NCBI RefSeq assembly: GCF_032197885.1
Contig: NZ_CP134159.1
Span: 1,612,001-1,676,000, forward strand
Length of the DNA stretch: 64,000 bases
Direction: 5' to 3'
Source: Levilactobacillus namurensis
GTDB taxonomy: Bacteria; Bacillota; Bacilli; Lactobacillales; Lactobacillaceae
Position numbers and translations under genes: made by a program. Under the pieces are notes generated by a model. That model did no database searches and was not told the DNA's origin. It saw only the letters and a program-made list of their open reading frames with translations. Positions 32,107 through 41,079 of this stretch are shown piece by piece. The first letter of the stretch is position 1, and each line of letters starts with the position of its first letter.

Positions 32107-34629
32107 TTAGTGCTTCCTCATAAATTGTTGGGGAGTTACCCCCTGCATGCCAATCATGGGATCAATGCCGCCCGTTAAGACCAACTGGGGCGTCAACCGG
32201 TAATCCTTGGGCGTCGGCGTGGCGGTCGCTGCCGGTTCTGGCGTTGTAGGCGTCTTCGGTGTCGCCGAAGGATCAGCCACCGTCGACTCAGTTTCTTCAG
32301 TCATCGCTTCAGAATCTGACTTGACCGGCTGATCTGGCGCTAAGACCGCTTGAATCCGGGCCGTCAACGTGGTGTGCCGGTTGACCGACAGGTTCTCGAC
32401 ACAGGTCCGAAAGGCTTGGGGTTCACCAATCAGAATCAGCATATCGGCTGCTCGCGTGACCGCCGTGTACAGCAAGTTCCGTTGCAACATTCGACTATAC
32501 TGGCTGACCATCGGGAGGATCACCAACTTAAACTCCGACCCCTGCGACTTGTGGATCGACATACAATAAGCCAGTGTGAGTCGGTTCCAATCGTTACGCG
32601 CGTAGGTCACTTCGGTCTGCTCGAACGCAATCGTCAACTGGTCGCTCTTGACCTTACTATGTGGTGCCTTAGCTAAGTCGATTCCCGTAATGGTCCCAAT
32701 GTCGCCATTGAAGACGTTGTTTTCCGGACTGTTAACCAGGTGCAAGACCTTGTCGCCGATGCGGAACTTCTGTTGCCGAAAATCGACTTCCTTTTGCTGC
32801 GCACGGATTTTGGGATTCAAGATTTCCTGCAAGATCTGGTTCAACCGGTCGATCCCCGCGACTCCGCGGTACATCGGGGCTAAGACCTGAATATCCGCCG
32901 CCGTGAATCCCTTTTGGTGAGCTTTAGCCACGATCTGGTCGATCACCGACCCGACCTGGTTCGCGTGACAAGCGATAAACGACCGGTCCTTTTGATTCTG
33001 TGTGAAGTCTGGCGGCAGTTGCCCGTTCTTGATGGCGTGGGCCAGCGGAATGATCGACGACCCATCCCCCTGCCGGTAAATCGTATCCAACTGAATCTTA
33101 CTCAGATGAGGACTATCGAGGAGGTCGTGAAAGACCTGGCCCGGTCCCACGGAAGGCAGCTGGTCCTTATCGCCGACTAAGACCACTTGCATCCCCACAG
33201 GAACCGCACGCAACAGCACCTTCATCAGGGAAACGTCGACCATCGACGTCTCATCGATGATCAAGAGTCCCCCCTCGAGGTCCTTGGTCGTGGCAGCGTC
33301 TAGGTCGTCCTCCCGTCCGGTTAACCCTAACAGGCGGTGAATCGTACTGGCGGGTAACCCGGTGGTCTCGCTCATGCGCTTAGCCGCGCGGCCGGTAGGC
33401 GCCGCCAATAAAATTGGAAATGGTTTTTCTTTATATTGATTAATATCTAACGACAACTCGTTGAGCCGCGCGTACAACTGGACCAACCCCCGAATAATGG
33501 TGGTCTTCCCGGTCCCCGGCCCCCCGGTCAGCAACATGACCTTGGCCTGAATCGCCGCAATCAACGCCGCCGTCTGGGAGTCATCGTAGACGATGGCCAA
33601 CTGTTTCTCAACAATCCGCAACTGCTTACGAATTGCCGCTTCATTAAACTTTTCCGCGGGATCTTGGTCCGCTTGCAACAGCCGGTTCAGGTGCTCGGCA
33701 ATCTGCCACTCCGCGTCATACAGCGGCTTTAGGTAGATTCGTTGCTCATCCCCCACGACCTTCTGCTGCTTGGCTAGCGTCAGCAGTTGGTCCGCCAAAA
33801 GTTGGGGTTGTAACCGAACGTTGCGGCTATTCTCCAAGAGGCTCAGCGTCTGCGTCAGCAAGGGCTTGGCCGTGGTGTAGGTATCGCCGTTCGCCACGGA
33901 TAAGTCCCGCAAGGTCTGTAGGAGTCCCGCACGAATCCGCTCCGGTCGGTCCGGGGCGTACCCTAATTGCGTGGCAATCTGGTCAGCCCGCTTGAAGCTG
34001 ACTCCGGTAATATCTTCGGCCAACTGGTAAGGATTCTCGTGAATCACGTCTAGGGTCTTCTCCTGATACCGGTTATAGATGGCCGCCGCTAACGTGCTCC
34101 CGAAGCCGTACCCGTTGAGCCCAATAATGATCTGTTCCATGCCGTTATTGGTCTGCAACTGGCTGATCAGCGTCTGCGTGACTTTCTCAGACAGGCCCAA
34201 TCCCGCTAACACGTGATGATCGTTTAAAATCTTCTCGATTGTGTCAGGGCCCAACGCATCCACGATCTTTGTGGCCGTCTTCTTCCCCAGCCCCGGGAAG
34301 TCCTCACCGCTTAAGTAAGCGATGACCCCACTCCGCGACGTCGGGGTCTCGTTTTGATAGTTGTCCGCTTGGAACTGCACCCCGTACTTGGGATGCTCGA
34401 CTTTTTTACCCGTAAACCGGTAAGTCACGTCGTCCTTGATATCGGCGAAGTTTCCCGTGACCACAATCTCGTCTTCATGCCAGTCTAAACTGGTCTCGCT
34501 GATCTTAATCAGCATGACCTTGTAAAAACTGTCGTTACTGGCAAAAAAGACCGCACTGACCGTCCCAACGACGTAGTCCGCTTGCGCTCCCTGATTCGCT
34601 GCCAATAAGTCCAAAGATTCGGTTGCCAT
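32107..34629 (-). CDS. recD2: RecD2-type ATP-dependent DNA helicase
   Basis: A superfamily 1B 5'-3' helicase of 840 residues, the long RecD2 form found in organisms where it is not part of RecBCD. An N-terminal OB-like domain (about 15-85) and helix-hairpin-helix repeats (GEDFPGLGKKTATKIVDAL and the ADQIATQLGY region) precede the motor. Walker A is TGGPGTGKTT near residue 365, followed by DETSMVD, GDKDQLPSVGPG (motif III), and the C-terminal SIHKSQGSEF and YTAVTRA motifs. The tail after residue 780 is a Pro/Thr-rich low-complexity linker with a short conserved end. It is encoded 5 bases after the TPR gene, in one operon. Confidence 0.95.
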   Translation of the reverse strand: MATESLDLLAANQGAQADYVVGTVSAVFFASNDSFYKVMLIKISETSLDWHEDEIVVTGNFADIKDDVTYRFTGKKVEHPKYGVQFQADNYQNETPTSRSGVIAYLSGEDFPGLGKKTATKIVDALGPDTIEKILNDHHVLAGLGLSEKVTQTLISQLQTNNGMEQIIIGLNGYGFGSTLAAAIYNRYQEKTLDVIHENPYQLAEDITGVSFKRADQIATQLGYAPDRPERIRAGLLQTLRDLSVANGDTYTTAKPLLTQTLSLLENSRNVRLQPQLLADQLLTLAKQQKVVGDEQRIYLKPLYDAEWQIAEHLNRLLQADQDPAEKFNEAAIRKQLRIVEKQLAIVYDDSQTAALIAAIQAKVMLLTGGPGTGKTTIIRGLVQLYARLNELSLDINQYKEKPFPILLAAPTGRAAKRMSETTGLPASTIHRLLGLTGREDDLDAATTKDLEGGLLIIDETSMVDVSLMKVLLRAVPVGMQVVLVGDKDQLPSVGPGQVFHDLLDSPHLSKIQLDTIYRQGDGSSIIPLAHAIKNGQLPPDFTQNQKDRSFIACHANQVGSVIDQIVAKAHQKGFTAADIQVLAPMYRGVAGIDRLNQILQEILNPKIRAQQKEVDFRQQKFRIGDKVLHLVNSPENNVFNGDIGTITGIDLAKAPHSKVKSDQLTIAFEQTEVTYARNDWNRLTLAYCMSIHKSQGSEFKLVILPMVSQYSRMLQRNLLYTAVTRAADMLILIGEPQAFRTCVENLSVNRHTTLTARIQAVLAPDQPVKSDSEAMTEETESTVADPSATPKTPTTPEPAATATPTPKDYRLTPQLVLTGGIDPMIGMQGVTPQQFMRKH

Positions 34630-34634
34630 ACCCG

Positions 34635-35318
34635 TTACTCCTTTTTCTTGCGCTGTGCGTCAACAAACTTTTCAATCTCCGTCAGGCGCTTTTGCCCCTT
34701 CGCGTAGTACTGGGGATCAGCTGCCTTGGCTCGGGCAAAGTAAGCCGCGTAAGGTTCACCCTGCACCATCGCCACTAACCCCCGGTCGAAGTTGGCGGGA
34801 CCGTTCTGCGCGTCTTGGCTGAGAATCTGGTCATAATAGTGGCCCGCTTGCGCCATATCACCGACCGCTAAGAGATTTTCCGCTACGACCTGCAACGTTG
34901 CTGGGTCTTGGGGTTGGCTCGCTAGTGCGGTCAACGCAAAGGCCAGGGCCCGCTTATGGTCGCCATTGGCCATGTGCGACTGGGCGATCATCAGATACCC
35001 CGCTCCCTTGAGTTGTGCGTTCAACTGGTCAAACTGGGCAATGGCCTTAGGATAGTCCTGGGCCGCGTAGTAGACGTTACCCAGTCCGTAGTGCAACCGT
35101 TCCACAGCGTCCGGACGTTCCGCGAAGAGCCCTAAGGCCTTCATCAGAAGCTCTTCAGCCTGCGCATAAGACTGCAGGTCCACCAATGCGGTCGCCAATT
35201 CATAATAGGGTTCAAAGTCCCCCGGGTGACTGGTAATCTGTTGGACCAGCCGGTGGACTAGGGCTTCCGAACGTTGCTTGGCTGCCGCTCGGTGACCCGT
35301 TTGCTTTTCTTCTGTCAT
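34635..35318 (-). CDS. Tetratricopeptide-repeat protein
   Basis: A 227-residue cytosolic protein made of about five TPR helical pairs (for example PYYELATALVDLQSYAQAEE, LHYGLGNVYYAAQDYPKAIA and ANFDRGLVAMVQGEPYAAYF), with a basic tail. TPR proteins act as scaffolds; no partner can be read from sequence. ATG 35318 has AAAGGA 9 bases upstream; a longer frame to 35399 would overlap the phosphatase gene and lacks a binding site. It lies between the histidine phosphatase gene (13 bases) and recD2 (5 bases), an order also common in other lactobacilli. Confidence 0.85.
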   Translation of the reverse strand: MTEEKQTGHRAAAKQRSEALVHRLVQQITSHPGDFEPYYELATALVDLQSYAQAEELLMKALGLFAERPDAVERLHYGLGNVYYAAQDYPKAIAQFDQLNAQLKGAGYLMIAQSHMANGDHKRALAFALTALASQPQDPATLQVVAENLLAVGDMAQAGHYYDQILSQDAQNGPANFDRGLVAMVQGEPYAAYFARAKAADPQYYAKGQKRLTEIEKFVDAQRKKKE

Positions 35319-35331
35319 TTTATTCAATCCT

Positions 35332-35988
35332 TTAAATCGTGTCCGTGGGGGAAGGCGTCGCCGTGAGGAAACTGGTATTGTTCCAATCGACCAGGTCAAA
35401 GTGCTGCCCGTCTTGGGTCTCTAACACCGTTACACTGGTATTGCGAATCCCGCCCCGCTTGCGTAGGTCAGCTAACGGCGTCCCCAGTAAGGCGTTGATC
35501 TCGGCATTTAACGCCGCACCATGGCTGACAATCAACACGTTGTCGTCATCATGCGGATTGTCACGCACGATGCGTTGAATTGCCGGCGTCATCCGGTCAA
35601 TCACCTGCGTAAACGTCTCGCCCCCGATTCGGTCCGTCACGTACCGGTCCGGATGGTTGCGAAAGGCGTCCAGTTCGGTCGGGTACTGCTGCTGAATTGC
35701 CGTAAAGGTCTGCCCCTCTAAGGCGCCCAAGTGAAATTCTTCTAAGCGACTCAGTAACGTTAACGGAATCCGCTGATGCAACTCCCGCACCACGTGCTGA
35801 GCCGTGACCCGGGCGCGCTTGATAGGACTCGCGTAAGCGTGCCGAAAGGGGATGTCTTGCAAGTAATGGCCGACCTGGGCCATCTGCTGATAGCTTTCCG
35901 GCAACAGGGGCGAATCACCGCCGGCACCCTGAAAACGCCCTTCTAAATTCCACTGTGTCTTTCCGTGACGAATAAAATAGAGTTTCAC
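35332..35988 (-). CDS. Histidine phosphatase family protein (phosphoglycerate mutase-like)
   Basis: A 218-residue cofactor-independent-of-metal phosphatase of the dPGM branch. The nucleophilic His is in FIRHGKTQWN (residues 5-14), the second His in IVSHGAALNAE (about 158), and the acid in LEEFHLGALEGQ. It lacks the insert and length of true glycolytic GpmA, so it is probably a broad phosphatase (PhoE/GpmB-like). GTG 35988 is preferred: AAGGA lies 10 bases upstream and the protein then starts directly with the MKLYFIRHG strand. It is the first gene of the phosphatase-TPR-recD2 operon. Confidence 0.85.
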   Translation of the reverse strand: MKLYFIRHGKTQWNLEGRFQGAGGDSPLLPESYQQMAQVGHYLQDIPFRHAYASPIKRARVTAQHVVRELHQRIPLTLLSRLEEFHLGALEGQTFTAIQQQYPTELDAFRNHPDRYVTDRIGGETFTQVIDRMTPAIQRIVRDNPHDDDNVLIVSHGAALNAEINALLGTPLADLRKRGGIRNTSVTVLETQDGQHFDLVDWNNTSFLTATPSPTDTI

Positions 35989-36031
35989 TTCGGCATCGTC
36001 CTTCCACGTTAATTTTTCGTAATCCTTACAT

Positions 36032-36059
36032 ATTATGACAGTTTTTCGCTGGTTTTCAA
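36032..36059 (-). promoter_or_regulatory. Promoter of the phosphatase-TPR-recD2 operon
   Basis: Minus-strand TTGAAA, 16-base spacer, CATAAT, 44 bases before the GTG start; TAATAT at 18 bases is an alternative -10. Confidence 0.6.
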
Positions 36060-36100
36060 AGTCCTTCCTCCGCGTCCCGCCAGAATCTTTTCCCACTAGA

Positions 36101-36137
36101 AAAGCCCCGCTCACGACAATCGCCGTAAACGGGGCTA
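36101..36137 (-). terminator. mnmA terminator
   Basis: Stem AGCCCCG / CGGGGCT with a 20-base loop followed by TTTTC on the minus strand, 11 bases past the mnmA stop. Confidence 0.75.
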
Positions 36138-36147
36138 TGCTTCAAGA

Positions 36148-37347
<1,200 letters not shown>

Positions 37348-37349
37348 TC

Positions 37350-37378
37350 AGTGTACCCATTTGCTCCCTATTTTGCAA
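37350..37378 (-). promoter_or_regulatory. mnmA promoter
   Basis: Minus-strand TTGCAA, 17-base spacer, TACACT, with a leader of about 65 bases. Confidence 0.6.
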
Positions 37379-37397
37379 GCCTGGTGTTTCTTTTCCC

Positions 37398-37559
37398 AGG
37401 TCCCCCACTTTTCAAGGCGCAGGCTGTGGCCATCATCCACCTTACCGGGACCTAAAGAAACCGGCCCCGAGGCCCCCATTCGCAAAATGACCGCCCCTCA
37501 CCCGGTCAAGCCCAGGTAACGGACGGTCATTTTCCTACGTTGCCAAGGTCGTGGCAACG
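37398..37559 (-). other. Hairpin-rich intergenic region after the iscS operon
   Basis: Three inverted repeats in series within about 160 bases: CGTTGCC/GGCAACG (37538-37559), AAAATGACCG/CGGTCATTTT (37484-37533, 30-base GC-rich loop, ends in TTTT on the minus strand) and AGGTCCC/GGGACCT (37398-37453). The second is the likely terminator of the csp-to-DUF1831 operon. The others are unexplained. Confidence 0.5.
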
Positions 37560-37589
37560 CAAGGGGCCCTCAAACTAACGGAACCCCCA

Positions 37590-37931
37590 CTACTTTTTCT
37601 GTAAGATTTCACGATCCATCAGGTTCTGGAGAATAAAATGGTACTGTTCCACGTTCCCCTCGGCGTGCGCACCTTTGAAGATGTTGACGCGCCGATTACC
37701 CGAGGCGTTGGTCGTTGCCATCTTGAACCCACTGAGGTCCTTCGCAATCGTAATCTTTAACATCTGATTCTTATTATAAGGAGAGGTCGGATCTACGGAG
37801 CGCTCCAACGTATAGTTGCCGGCATTCGACACCTGAAAACCCACGTCCTTTAGGGCGTAAGCCTTCACGTTAGGATGCAATTCGTAGGTATCCGTATCTC
37901 CTTCGATCTTCATGGCTTTTTGAAAGAGCAC
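37590..37931 (-). CDS. DUF1831 family protein
   Basis: A 113-residue soluble protein matching the DUF1831 family of lactic acid bacteria, whose members have been structurally solved but have no assigned function. The sequence begins MLFQKAMKIEGD and contains ELHPNVKAYALKDVGF and a C-terminal EQYHFILQNLMDREI helix. GTG 37931 overlaps the iscS stop region by one base gap and has GGAG 9 bases upstream inside iscS, so it is translationally coupled to the desulfurase. This suggests a role near Fe-S or sulfur transfer, as inference. Confidence 0.75.
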   Translation of the reverse strand: MLFQKAMKIEGDTDTYELHPNVKAYALKDVGFQVSNAGNYTLERSVDPTSPYNKNQMLKITIAKDLSGFKMATTNASGNRRVNIFKGAHAEGNVEQYHFILQNLMDREILQKK

Positions 37932-37932
37932 G

Positions 37933-39099
37933 TTACTTCACTCCTTTAGTATGCTTTAACCGTTCCACAATTGCCGCAACGTTCTTAATAAACGCGTCGA
38001 GATCCGCCGTAGTGGTGTACGCGCCGAAGGACAACCGAATCGACTCGGCAATCCGGGGACTGTCGGCCCCAAACATGGCGGTCAGAACGTGTGACGGCTC
38101 AATCGACCCGGCCGTGCAAGCCGAGCCCCCTGAAACCGCGATGCCGGCAAGGTCCAGATTAGTCTGCATGACATAAGTCGATACCCCTTTGATCCAGAGA
38201 TTCAACACGTGGTTTAAGTTCTCACCATCCAGCGACCCGTTCACGTCAAAGTCAACGCCCGCTCGGGTCAGGCCATCGACTACGTATTGCTTGAAGTCGT
38301 GGTATGTCTGCTGACGCTTCTCCTTAACCTCCGGTGTCAAAGCCTTGACCGCTGTGGCAAAGCCAGCAATTGCCGGGACATTTTCAGTCCCAGCCCGCCG
38401 CTTCTTCTCCTGGTCGCCCCCCTTAACAAAGCTCGGGAAGTTGATGCCTTCACGCTTGTACAGGAAACCCATCATCTTCGGGCCGTTCAGCTTGTGGGCG
38501 GACGTTGATAGCAAGTCGATATGATCGCGTTGGACGTCGATGTCGAGCAGGCCGTACGCCTGCACCGCGTCCGTGTGGAACCAAGCTTGGTGGTCCTTTA
38601 AGATCTCACCGATCTCATGAATCGGCATCCGGCTCCCCACCTCGTTGTTCCCCATCATGATGGAAACTAGAATCGTATCATCCCGCAAGGCGGCCTTAAA
38701 GTCGTCTAGGCTGATGCGCCCATGCTCATCTACGGGCAGGTAGGTCACGTCAAACCCGCGCTTTTCCAAAGCCTTCATGGGTTTTAAGATGGCCTCGTGT
38801 TCAACGGCCGTGGTGATCAGGTGCTCGCCCAAATCTTGACGGGCTAATGCTGTCTGGGTCACCGCCGTATTATCACTTTCGGTCCCCCCACTGGTAAAGA
38901 TGATTTCCTCATCGTTAGCCGCATGAATGCTGTCCGCAATCACCTGCCGACTATTCTCCATAATTGTGTGGGCCTCTCGACCTAACCCATAAAGGGTCGA
39001 TGCGTTGCCATAGACATTGGCCATCTTATCCGTCATCTCCGCCAGAACCGCTGGGGACATTGGCGTCGTCGCCGCATTGTCTAAGTAAATCTCCTTCAC
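37933..39099 (-). CDS. iscS: Cysteine desulfurase (NifS/IscS class)
   Basis: A PLP enzyme of 388 residues that removes sulfur from cysteine for tRNA thiolation and Fe-S clusters. The N-terminus is MKEIYLDNAATTP, FTSGGTESDNTAV (about 68) contacts PLP, SAHKLNGPKMMGFLY (about 200) has the Schiff-base Lys, and SGGSACTAGS (about 325) carries the catalytic Cys loop. GTG 39099 lies 8 bases after GGAGG and is preferred to TTG 39105. It belongs to a csp-nudF-unknown-mtnN-iscS-DUF1831 operon, upstream of mnmA, the expected sulfur acceptor. No iscU or sufU is adjacent. Confidence 0.93.
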   Translation of the reverse strand: MKEIYLDNAATTPMSPAVLAEMTDKMANVYGNASTLYGLGREAHTIMENSRQVIADSIHAANDEEIIFTSGGTESDNTAVTQTALARQDLGEHLITTAVEHEAILKPMKALEKRGFDVTYLPVDEHGRISLDDFKAALRDDTILVSIMMGNNEVGSRMPIHEIGEILKDHQAWFHTDAVQAYGLLDIDVQRDHIDLLSTSAHKLNGPKMMGFLYKREGINFPSFVKGGDQEKKRRAGTENVPAIAGFATAVKALTPEVKEKRQQTYHDFKQYVVDGLTRAGVDFDVNGSLDGENLNHVLNLWIKGVSTYVMQTNLDLAGIAVSGGSACTAGSIEPSHVLTAMFGADSPRIAESIRLSFGAYTTTADLDAFIKNVAAIVERLKHTKGVK

Positions 39100-39123
39100 A
39101 CCCAAAACCTCCTAAACCTTAGG

Positions 39124-39819
39124 TTACTTCTGCTGATCGGCGAACAGGGCTAATAACATCTGCGCTGAACGCTTCCCAGCCTCAATAATAAACTCGTCAA
39201 AATCAACACCAGAATTGTTATCGGCGGTATCGGACATCGCGCGAACGACCAGGTAAGGGACGTCGAATTGGTGAGCTACTTGACCCACCGCGGCGCCCTC
39301 CATTTCCCCGGACAATGCGTCTGGGAAGTGTTCCAAGATGGGCTTGGTGGCAGCCGGACCGTTCAAGAATTGGTCACCAGTCACGATCAACCCGCGCTTC
39401 GTGGTCAGCCCCGTCTGCTTGGCTGCGGTCTCCAACTTGTCGCCCCAGTCCTTTGAAGCCGTAAACCGGGCCGGTTGTTGTGGCAATTGGCCGTATTCGT
39501 ACCCGAACGCCCGGGCGTCCGCATCGTGGTAAGCCGTTTCCGTTGAAATCACCACGTCCCCGATCTTCAACCCGCTGGCTAAGGCCCCGGCTGACCCAGA
39601 ATTGATGACCACATCAACGTTAAATTGGGTAATCAGTAAAGCCGTGGTCAACCCGGCTTCGACTTTCCCAATTCCAGAACGCACTAACACCACGGCTTGG
39701 TCGTGGATGGTCCCTTGATAAAATTCCACCCCATGAATACTCGTGGTTTGTTCGTCTTGCAAGGCCGCCTTAAGCTCCTTGATTTCTTCTTCCATGGCAC
39801 AAATAACTCCAAAAGTCAT
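39124..39819 (-). CDS. mtnN: 5'-methylthioadenosine/S-adenosylhomocysteine nucleosidase
   Basis: Cleaves adenine from methylthioadenosine and S-adenosylhomocysteine, detoxifying by-products of SAM use and feeding the activated methyl cycle and LuxS. The 231-residue protein shows VICAMEEEIKEL, the catalytic Glu near residue 12, GSAGALASGLKIGDVV, and C-terminal GEMEGAAVGQVAHQ and RAMSDTAD with the acid Asp. Length is typical. It precedes iscS by 24 bases in the same operon and follows the membrane-anchored unknown by 18. Confidence 0.95.
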   Translation of the reverse strand: MTFGVICAMEEEIKELKAALQDEQTTSIHGVEFYQGTIHDQAVVLVRSGIGKVEAGLTTALLITQFNVDVVINSGSAGALASGLKIGDVVISTETAYHDADARAFGYEYGQLPQQPARFTASKDWGDKLETAAKQTGLTTKRGLIVTGDQFLNGPAATKPILEHFPDALSGEMEGAAVGQVAHQFDVPYLVVRAMSDTADNNSGVDFDEFIIEAGKRSAQMLLALFADQQK

Positions 39820-39837
39820 TCCAGCTGGTCACTCCTT

Positions 39838-40143
39838 CTAAAATTCAACAAAAAATAGAATCAAAAAGACCGCCACGATGCCTAAAACCAACCAAAAAAT
39901 GGCCCAGTTCAACCGTCGCTTCAGTCGTTGTTCCTTTAATTCCGCAGACGTAGGGGTTGGTTCATCGGGCCCCACGTCTCCCGGTTCATCCTCAACGGGA
40001 TGTTCACGCGCATACTTACGCTCTACGGCAACGCGCTTACGGTCGCGCTCAGCAAACTCGCGTCCCGCGGCTTCCTGTTCGCGGCGATAATCTGCTCGCG
40101 TCTTGGGCAAGTCGTCATCCGACTGCCAATCATGTTGACTCAC
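39838..40143 (-). CDS. Small tail-anchored protein, unknown function
   Basis: A 101-residue protein with a highly charged cytoplasmic part (RADYRREQEAAGREFAERD, then an acidic Pro/Asp/Glu stretch) and one C-terminal membrane helix (LNWAIFWLVLGIVAVFLILFF). No family function is known to me. GTG 40143 has AGGTGA 6 bases upstream. It sits between nudF (10 bases) and mtnN in the operon, a position where similar short proteins are found in other lactobacilli. Confidence 0.75.
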   Translation of the reverse strand: MSQHDWQSDDDLPKTRADYRREQEAAGREFAERDRKRVAVERKYAREHPVEDEPGDVGPDEPTPTSAELKEQRLKRRLNWAIFWLVLGIVAVFLILFFVEF

Positions 40144-40153
40144 AAGGCGTCAC

Positions 40154-40696
40154 CTACTTCTGTAAGAGCCAGTAATAAATGGCCGTAATCGTCTTCGCGT
40201 CGTTGATCTCGCCACTGTCGATCATGGCTCGGGCTTCCGCCTTAGTCACCGTCAACAGTTCCAGATTCTCGCCTTGGTCCCGCGGTAATTCCGTAGTGAC
40301 CGGCTTGAGGTCCGTCGCCATGAAGAGCGTCATATACTCATCAGAAAAGCCGACACTGGAATAGAATCCCGTGATACGCTTTAACGTTCCGGGTTCGTAA
40401 CGAATCTCTTCGTTCAATTCCCGCCGGACGGCATGTTCAATATTATGCGCATCCCGTTCGTCTAACTTTCCCGCCGGAATCTCCAGCGTGGCCGCCGCAA
40501 TTGGGGCCCGCCATTGCCGTTCCAGAATCATGTGGTCGGGGTCCGTCAGGGCTAGAATGCCCACCGCCCCCACGTGGTGCACGACCTCACGAGTCGCCGA
40601 TTCACCGTTCGGGAGCCGAACCTGTTGCCGTTCAAGCTTAACAATTACACCGTCGTATAACGTTTCACGTGATTCAACATGTTCTTCTAAGTCCAT
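40154..40696 (-). CDS. nudF: Nudix hydrolase, ADP-ribose pyrophosphatase type
   Basis: A 180-residue Nudix enzyme that splits ADP-ribose into AMP and ribose-5-phosphate. Before the Nudix box is the IPAGKLDER segment; the core RELNEEI is intact, but the first Glu of the G-x5-E part is replaced (GKLDERDAHN), a variation I believe is common in lactobacillar homologues. FSSVGFSDEYMTLFMAT and DEGE-like C-terminal segments agree with the ADPRase branch. ATG 40696 has GAGGAGG 7 bases upstream. It follows the cold-shock-like gene by 2 bases. Confidence 0.88.
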   Translation of the reverse strand: MDLEEHVESRETLYDGVIVKLERQQVRLPNGESATREVVHHVGAVGILALTDPDHMILERQWRAPIAAATLEIPAGKLDERDAHNIEHAVRRELNEEIRYEPGTLKRITGFYSSVGFSDEYMTLFMATDLKPVTTELPRDQGENLELLTVTKAEARAMIDSGEINDAKTITAIYYWLLQK

Positions 40697-40698
40697 GG

Positions 40699-40923
40699 TT
40701 ATGCCTCCTCGTTCGTTGTGTCATCCACTGGCGTCACTTTAGCCGCCTGCGGGCCACGTTGGCCTTGAACGATTACGAACTGGACGGTTTGCCCGGCTTC
40801 AAGCTTCCGAAACCCGTCACCCAGGATTCCCGTGTAGTACACGAAAACATCGCCATCGGCTGGGGTGGTAATAAACCCAAAACCGCGTTGCTCATTATAA
40901 CTTTTTACTTTTCCGGTTAACAT
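40699..40923 (-). CDS. Cold-shock-domain protein with altered RNA-binding residues
   Basis: A 74-residue protein with the cold-shock fold: MLTGKVKSYNEQRGFGFIT covers strand 1 and RNP1 (RGFGFI). RNP2 reads VFVYY instead of VFVHF, and the usual Trp-Phe after GKVK is Ser-Tyr, so several stacking aromatics that bind nucleic acid differ. The tail is short and acidic. ATG 40923 has AAGGAG 8 bases upstream; the longer frame to 40989 crosses the promoter. It is the first gene of a six-gene operon, so it is not a classic stand-alone Csp. Nucleic-acid binding is likely but probably of changed specificity. Confidence 0.82.
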   Translation of the reverse strand: MLTGKVKSYNEQRGFGFITTPADGDVFVYYTGILGDGFRKLEAGQTVQFVIVQGQRGPQAAKVTPVDDTTNEEA

Positions 40924-40953
40924 TCGCTGGACTCCTTCCCATACATACTGCAG

Positions 40954-40982
40954 ATTATACGCGTTTTCCAGAATCCCCGCAA
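40954..40982 (-). promoter_or_regulatory. Promoter of the csp-nudF-mtnN-iscS operon
   Basis: Minus-strand TTGCGG, 17-base spacer, perfect TATAAT. The leader is only about 24 bases, unlike the long cold-shock leaders of classic csp genes. Confidence 0.75.
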
Positions 40983-40999
40983 ACCGCACCCCTCAACGC

Positions 41000-41042
41000 C
41001 AAAACGGGTAACCGACACCACTGGCGTCAGTTACCCGTTTTG
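41000..41042 (-). terminator. ileS terminator
   Basis: Perfect 13-bp stem (CAAAACGGGTAAC / GTTACCCGTTTTG) with a 17-base loop containing further pairing (TGACGCCA...). Ends in TTTT on the minus strand. Confidence 0.75.
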
Positions 41043-41079
41043 CTTAAAGCGTTAAGATTCACTTAATCATGGTTTAGGC

